From assembly GCA_963457665.1 (NCBI GenBank), contig OY735237.1, forward strand, positions 3,722,822-3,786,821: 64,000 nt of DNA, read 5' to 3'. Below, in pieces: positions 60,076-64,000 of the stretch. Origin of the DNA: Thysanoteuthis rhombus (lineage: Eukaryota; Mollusca; Cephalopoda; Oegopsida; Thysanoteuthidae). How positions within the stretch are numbered: position 1 is the stretch's first letter; each line of letters starts with the position of its first letter. The notes under the pieces were generated by a model that did no database searches, had not been told where the DNA came from, and saw only the letters and a program-made list of their open reading frames with translations. The position numbers and the translations under genes were made by a program.

Positions 60076-60525
60076 TTAGAAACTGTCAACTAAAACTGTC
60101 AAATTAGGTTTCTTCAGTTTCTAACTTGGCCTGGCTGGTTGGCTGGCTATTTATAAATCATGCATACAGGCCACACCAACATACAGAGCTAGAGAGAAAA
60201 ATTAAAACCTTTATTGCTTATCATGTCAAGAAGAAACAATTTTTTTTTTCTTGAAAATTCCCTCTCTGGTTTTTTTTTGGGGGGGGGGGGGTCAAATTGC
60301 AAATCGAGTGTAACCTAAATTGACCCCTCAGTTTGTGTCCAGCAGTATTAATGCTCATTTTTTGAAAATTCAGATTTCCTCAATGATCGCTGCTGAACAA
60401 AGGGTGTGAGAAGTAACTTTTTCATTGATCACCCCTTTTTTTTGATCCATCAGCCCCAACATGACATGCTGCCAAAAGACATTGGTCGAATGACGATTTC
60501 CATTGAGTAACTAACCAGACCTGTT
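60076..60525 (+). repeat. Interspersed repeat family A
   Basis: This full-length copy runs from TTAGAAACTGTCAACTAAAA to GAGTAACTAACCAGACCTG, with an inner G run at 60281-60290. Confidence 0.78.
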
Positions 60526-60934
60526 CTTTGTTGTTTTTATCACAACTCTGGCTTGGGCCATCATTTTACAGTTACTAATAAACAGTACGATTGGAATGAG
60601 AACCCAAGTCTAGGTTGACATAAACCAACTAAAAATGATGTTGAAAACTGTCAAAATTAATGAAATGATGAAATGATACTTCATCTAATATTGAATCTAT
60701 ATTCCACCTCCTCTCCCCCACAAAATGAATCATCAAAGCCAAGTTGTTTTATTTTACTCGCAATACCCTCTCTCTGTAAATTCTTATGGAAAAGGAAGAA
60801 TACCTTTAACCTAAGTTTTTTTGATAGTTTATTCAGGTCTTTGACCGTAGCTACAATGATTCAATAACAAGATTGCTTTGATACTATTACTAACTCAAGA
60901 ACTTAAACAAAAACATGGCACTAATTTATGCAAA

Positions 60935-61313
60935 TTGGAAACCATGCAACCATGCAGCGTGCACATGAAAGAAATATGCTGGGCCTCACATGGAGAGACC
61001 AAAAGACAGCTCAGTACATCTGAGAAAAGACAAGAGTCAGGGACATCATAGAATCCATTAAAAATTTCAAATGGCAGTGGGCTGGCCATGATGCAAAAAT
61101 GGCGGACAACCTATGGACATCACAACTCATTACATGGATCCTCTGAGATCACATGCGCAACCGAAGCTGGCAGAATATTAGATGGAGAGACGAGCTAGAC
61201 AAATTCACAAAGTAGTGGCTCCACAACGCCCATGATAGAAAAGTATGGCAAATCCTGGGGAAGGTCTATGTCCAACAACGGACATTAAAAGACTAATGAT
61301 GATGATGATGAAT
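60935..61313 (+). mobile_element. RTE-type LINE 3' fragment
   Basis: CCTCACATGGAGAGACCAAA, AATGGCAGTGGGCTGGCCAT and TATGTCCAACAACGGACATT match the end of the 56530 copy, followed by a (GAT)n tail. Stops interrupt the frame. Confidence 0.8.
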
Positions 61314-61375
61314 AGTTAGAGTAAGAAAGGGGTTCAAAGGTAAGATTTGACTTCTGCTGGCCCTGAAATCTTTAA

Positions 61376-61560
61376 AAAGTTGAGTGTAAACCGGACTTCC
61401 CTCTGGCAAGAGGGATGTAAGTTCAAATCACTGATCTGCACCGTTTAATTGCTGCCATAGATTGACAGCTTTTTTCCGTATGACTTGGTATCTTTTTCTG
61501 CTGGTTAAACACTGCCATAGGTGTATGTATCTCGAAGCAAAGTTTACCTTAAAAATAAAT
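61376..61560 (+). repeat. Possible tRNA-like SINE
   Basis: GGGATGTAAGTTCAAATCAC is B-box-like, followed by an unclassified body and an A-rich end. Classification is tentative. Confidence 0.35.
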
Positions 61561-61764
61561 GTTACTCCTAATGTTGGATAAACATTTGATGTATTAATCT
61601 AATCTAATATTTGTAATTTTATCTTTCCATTAAATATTTCCTTCTTAAAAATTGACTAAAATTGTGTACTTAGATTATTTTTTTTTGCATGAATATTTAG
61701 GTTGAAGAATTATTATTGTTATACCAGTGTCTTCATCTTGTTTGTTATATTTTTGGCTGTTGTA

Positions 61765-61870
61765 CTCTCCAGTCTTCGTCAGGTGTCGAACGGGGCAAAA
61801 ATGTTTGGTTAAGGAAAACTCGTAACCTGCCTTGTGGTTGTGAGTTTGAATCCTGAGTCAGGTAATTCAG
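61765..61870. repeat. Hairpin element (minus) beside a B-box-like sequence (plus)
   Basis: On the minus strand ACACCTGACGAAGACTGGAG and AGTACAACAGCCAAAAA match the 45179 family. On the plus strand GTTGTGAGTTTGAATCCTG is B-box-like. Confidence 0.5.
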
Positions 61871-61984
61871 TTCATATACTTTGGTTCAGTGAAAGAGACA
61901 GATACGCAACATCATTAGGGCAAATTAATTAAGTGCTGCACTGGTGTGTTAGCATACTTTAAAAGAAGAACTGCCGTAAAAAGC

Positions 61985-62695
61985 ATCTATTTAATCACTG
62001 TCCCTCCACAGATTTGATACAAGGCTTGGCTTAACATGGGGAAAATAGGATCAACCCTTTCAAAAATGGCTCCAGCCGACGCTGCTACGGTTTGCTTTGC
62101 AACCAAAGCAACCTCCGCCACAAAAGCATCCACCAGGGGACCTGCTCCTTTAAGTGCAATGGAGCAGTACTGCTCCAGGGAAACAGAGACCCCACAGCTG
62201 GGCCAAGTAATAATGGGAAAGCCCAATTTCGAGTCCAAACGCCTTCCGATGCACTTAGCAAACGCAGCCTCAGCAAAACCTCATTGGCTAACGTTTGTAC
62301 CGGCATACTCGGTCTTTGATGTCAACCCACACACAATGTCCGGCCCATTCGACAAGCAAGTGTCAGTAGCTGCGACTCGGGCTCTGCCGTGGAACAGATA
62401 CTACACTTTGATCCTGAAGACAAGGCCACAAAATGGGGTGCTATTTAATCACTGTCGCACCACAGAAATATGTGACACAAGGCCAGTGAAACCTCATTGG
62501 CTAACGCTTGCACCAGCGCACTCAGTCTTTGACACACTCCCTCTCCGGCCCATTCAACAGGCAAGTGTCAGTACCGACTCCTCGGTCTATGCCAGGGAAC
62601 AGATACTACACTTTCATCCTGAAGAAAAGGCTAGAAAAAGGGGCGGGCTGAGCAACAAAAAGCAACTGAAACAAGTATGGTTAGTCACTTAAAAG
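61985..62695. repeat. GC-richer composite repeat
   Basis: The order is A (TATTTAATCACTGTC, 61989), a 270-bp segment, B (CCTCATTGGCTAACG, about 62279), A' (62442) and B' (62492). B and B' each continue with ACTCGGTCTTTGA or ACTCAGTCTTTGA, GGCCCATTC and CAAGTGTCAGTA. A 218-codon frame is open on the plus strand but has no recognisable domain; an unknown transposable element is more likely than a gene. Confidence 0.6.
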
Positions 62696-63062
62696 AAACT
62701 ATCATGTAAACAATGCCTCTTGGCAACATACCATGTTTGGGGTGAACAATTAAAAAATTGAAAAAATGGTGATCGATGAATAAGTTATTCCCCTTGCCTT
62801 TTGTAGGGCAGTGATCACTAGAGAGGTCCTAATTTTTTTAATCAAACGATCAATCTAGCACAGACTTACTTAAGAAATTGGAATCTCGATTAAAAACCCA
62901 TTTTGAAGAGAGGATTTCAGAAAACAAAAGCAACAAAATAAATGAAATTTCCAGCCTTTTAGCTCTGTTGGTGTAGCTTGTACCACGTGATCCAGAGATA
63001 GCCAGCCAGATCAGCTTAAGAACTGAAGAAACCTATGTTGATAGTTGGTGACAGTTTTGGTT
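62686..63062 (-). repeat. Interspersed repeat family A (minus copy)
   Basis: TGCCTCTTGGCAACATACCA, TTTCCAGCCTTTTAGCTC, and GAAACCTATGTTGATAGTTG on the plus strand. The A/B composite repeat ends where it starts. Confidence 0.7.
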
Positions 63063-63379
63063 GAGAATTCAATAATTGAACAACTGTAGCTTCACATTTT
63101 GAAGTCATGTGAAAAAATCTCTCGAAAAATAAATATAATCAGAATAAATTGTATCAATAACATCACTGGAAAACATCTAAAATAGAGTAAAAAAAATTTT
63201 CCAAAAATTAAAAAATGAGAATGTTTTAGAAGGGATCTATGGGAGTACTGATGCCAGTTTTCAAGTCTGTAGACAAAATGGTATGACCAGGAGCTCTGGT
63301 ACAAACAAACAAACAAACACGTAAACACATGCAAGTAAAAAAAAGGATTAAAAAAACGAACGAATGCGGGCTGACACAA

Positions 63380-63620
63380 ACTGAGGGGTCAATTTAGCGA
63401 TAAATTTACATTGCAAATTGAACTTCCCCCGAAAAATTTTTTTTAGGGGCGAATTTAAAAAAAAGATTCCTTCACTAATAAGGAGTAAATATTTGAATTT
63501 TTATCCCTCTAGCTCCATTGGTGCAGCTTGTATGCATGATACACACCCAGCCAACAAGACCAGCTCAAAAACTGAAAAAAAAAATATGTTGACAGCTCTG
63601 GTTGATGCTTTCTAATTAAG
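63380..63620 (-). repeat. Repeat family A (partial minus copy)
   Basis: CTGAGGGGTCAATTTAGCGA, TTACATTGCAAATTGAACTT, CCCTCTAGCTCCATTGGTGC, then TGTTGACAGCTCTGGTTGA. Confidence 0.7.
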
Positions 63621-64000
63621 ATGGAAGAAATACGAGTTGAGATATCGATAATAATTGCCCACACTTCATTAAAGAAAAAATAAACGAACCACTTTGTTAC
63701 AGTTGTAATACCTTTTATACGAGGTGCTGTAGTAAAGTGTGTGGTTGAGCACTATTCTTTGGGATGTGCATTGCATGGTTCTCAGTTTGAGGGTAAGTCT
63801 CTTAGTTAAGTTTCATGTTTCAGCTCCATAGGTGACTAATGGTGGGGATGCATTGCTTGTGTTTATGTAATTTTCTCCCATGTTTGTTTTCTTGATGTTT
63901 TACACGTACTTTGATATTATGGTACTGAATTTTCTTTTGATGAGGTCATCAGTTTTTTACCATATAACCGTTTCAGGGATTTAAAAACAAAACAGTTATA
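63621..64000. other. Right-edge interval, nothing firm
   Basis: Unclassified AT-rich DNA. TATACGAGGTGCTGTAGTAA at 63717 resembles a mariner-type terminal sequence, but no transposase reading is seen in the remaining 300 bases. Confidence 0.3.

Overview
The window is animal nuclear DNA: AT-rich, with long introns, consensus GT-AG splice sites, very long (TA)n tracts, and many interspersed repeats of the LINE, SINE-like and mariner kinds. Two conserved protein-coding genes can be assembled exon by exon, and both match known animal families. The repeat content (an RTE-type LINE with a GAT tail, a CR1/Jockey-type LINE, tRNA-like SINE heads, huge TA microsatellites) and the presence of an ALPK1 orthologue suggest a lophotrochozoan, most likely a mollusc and perhaps a cephalopod. 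The species is an inference and cannot be settled from this window.

Layout. Positions 2775-28733, minus strand, hold ten coding exons of a CPSF6-type subunit of pre-mRNA cleavage factor Im, from the start codon through the RRM into the proline-rich region. The C-terminal exons must lie beyond position 1. Positions 28.9-38.2 kb form the head-to-head interval between the two genes. It is dominated by (TA)n, GATA-type and TACA-type microsatellites, a recent 0.5 kb duplication, a near-perfect palindrome and a hammerhead-ribozyme-like sequence. Positions 38234-59963, plus strand, hold ten coding exons of an ALPK1 (alpha-protein kinase 1) orthologue, summing to 3558 nt (1185 residues plus stop) with a continuous frame. 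Two polyadenylation signals follow at 60020-60029. Positions 60-64 kb hold only repeats.

Function. The two genes are unrelated in role. CPSF6 works in nuclear mRNA 3'-end processing. ALPK1 is the cytosolic receptor kinase that, in mammals, senses the bacterial metabolite ADP-heptose and phosphorylates TIFA to start NF-kB signalling. In this invertebrate protein most ligand-pocket residues known from human ALPK1 are aligned and identical, and the kinase metal and zinc motifs are intact. The linker between sensor and kinase has been enlarged by a 13-copy, 60-bp in-frame minisatellite.

The most unusual non-coding signals are two copies of a tRNA-like (B-box) element that carry a type I hammerhead ribozyme core next to a (TA)n tract (about 555-680 plus, and 32826-32965 minus, the latter with an intact catalytic core). 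A second family carries a CTGATGA-hairpin-GAAAC motif. All function statements for non-coding elements are inference from sequence pattern alone.
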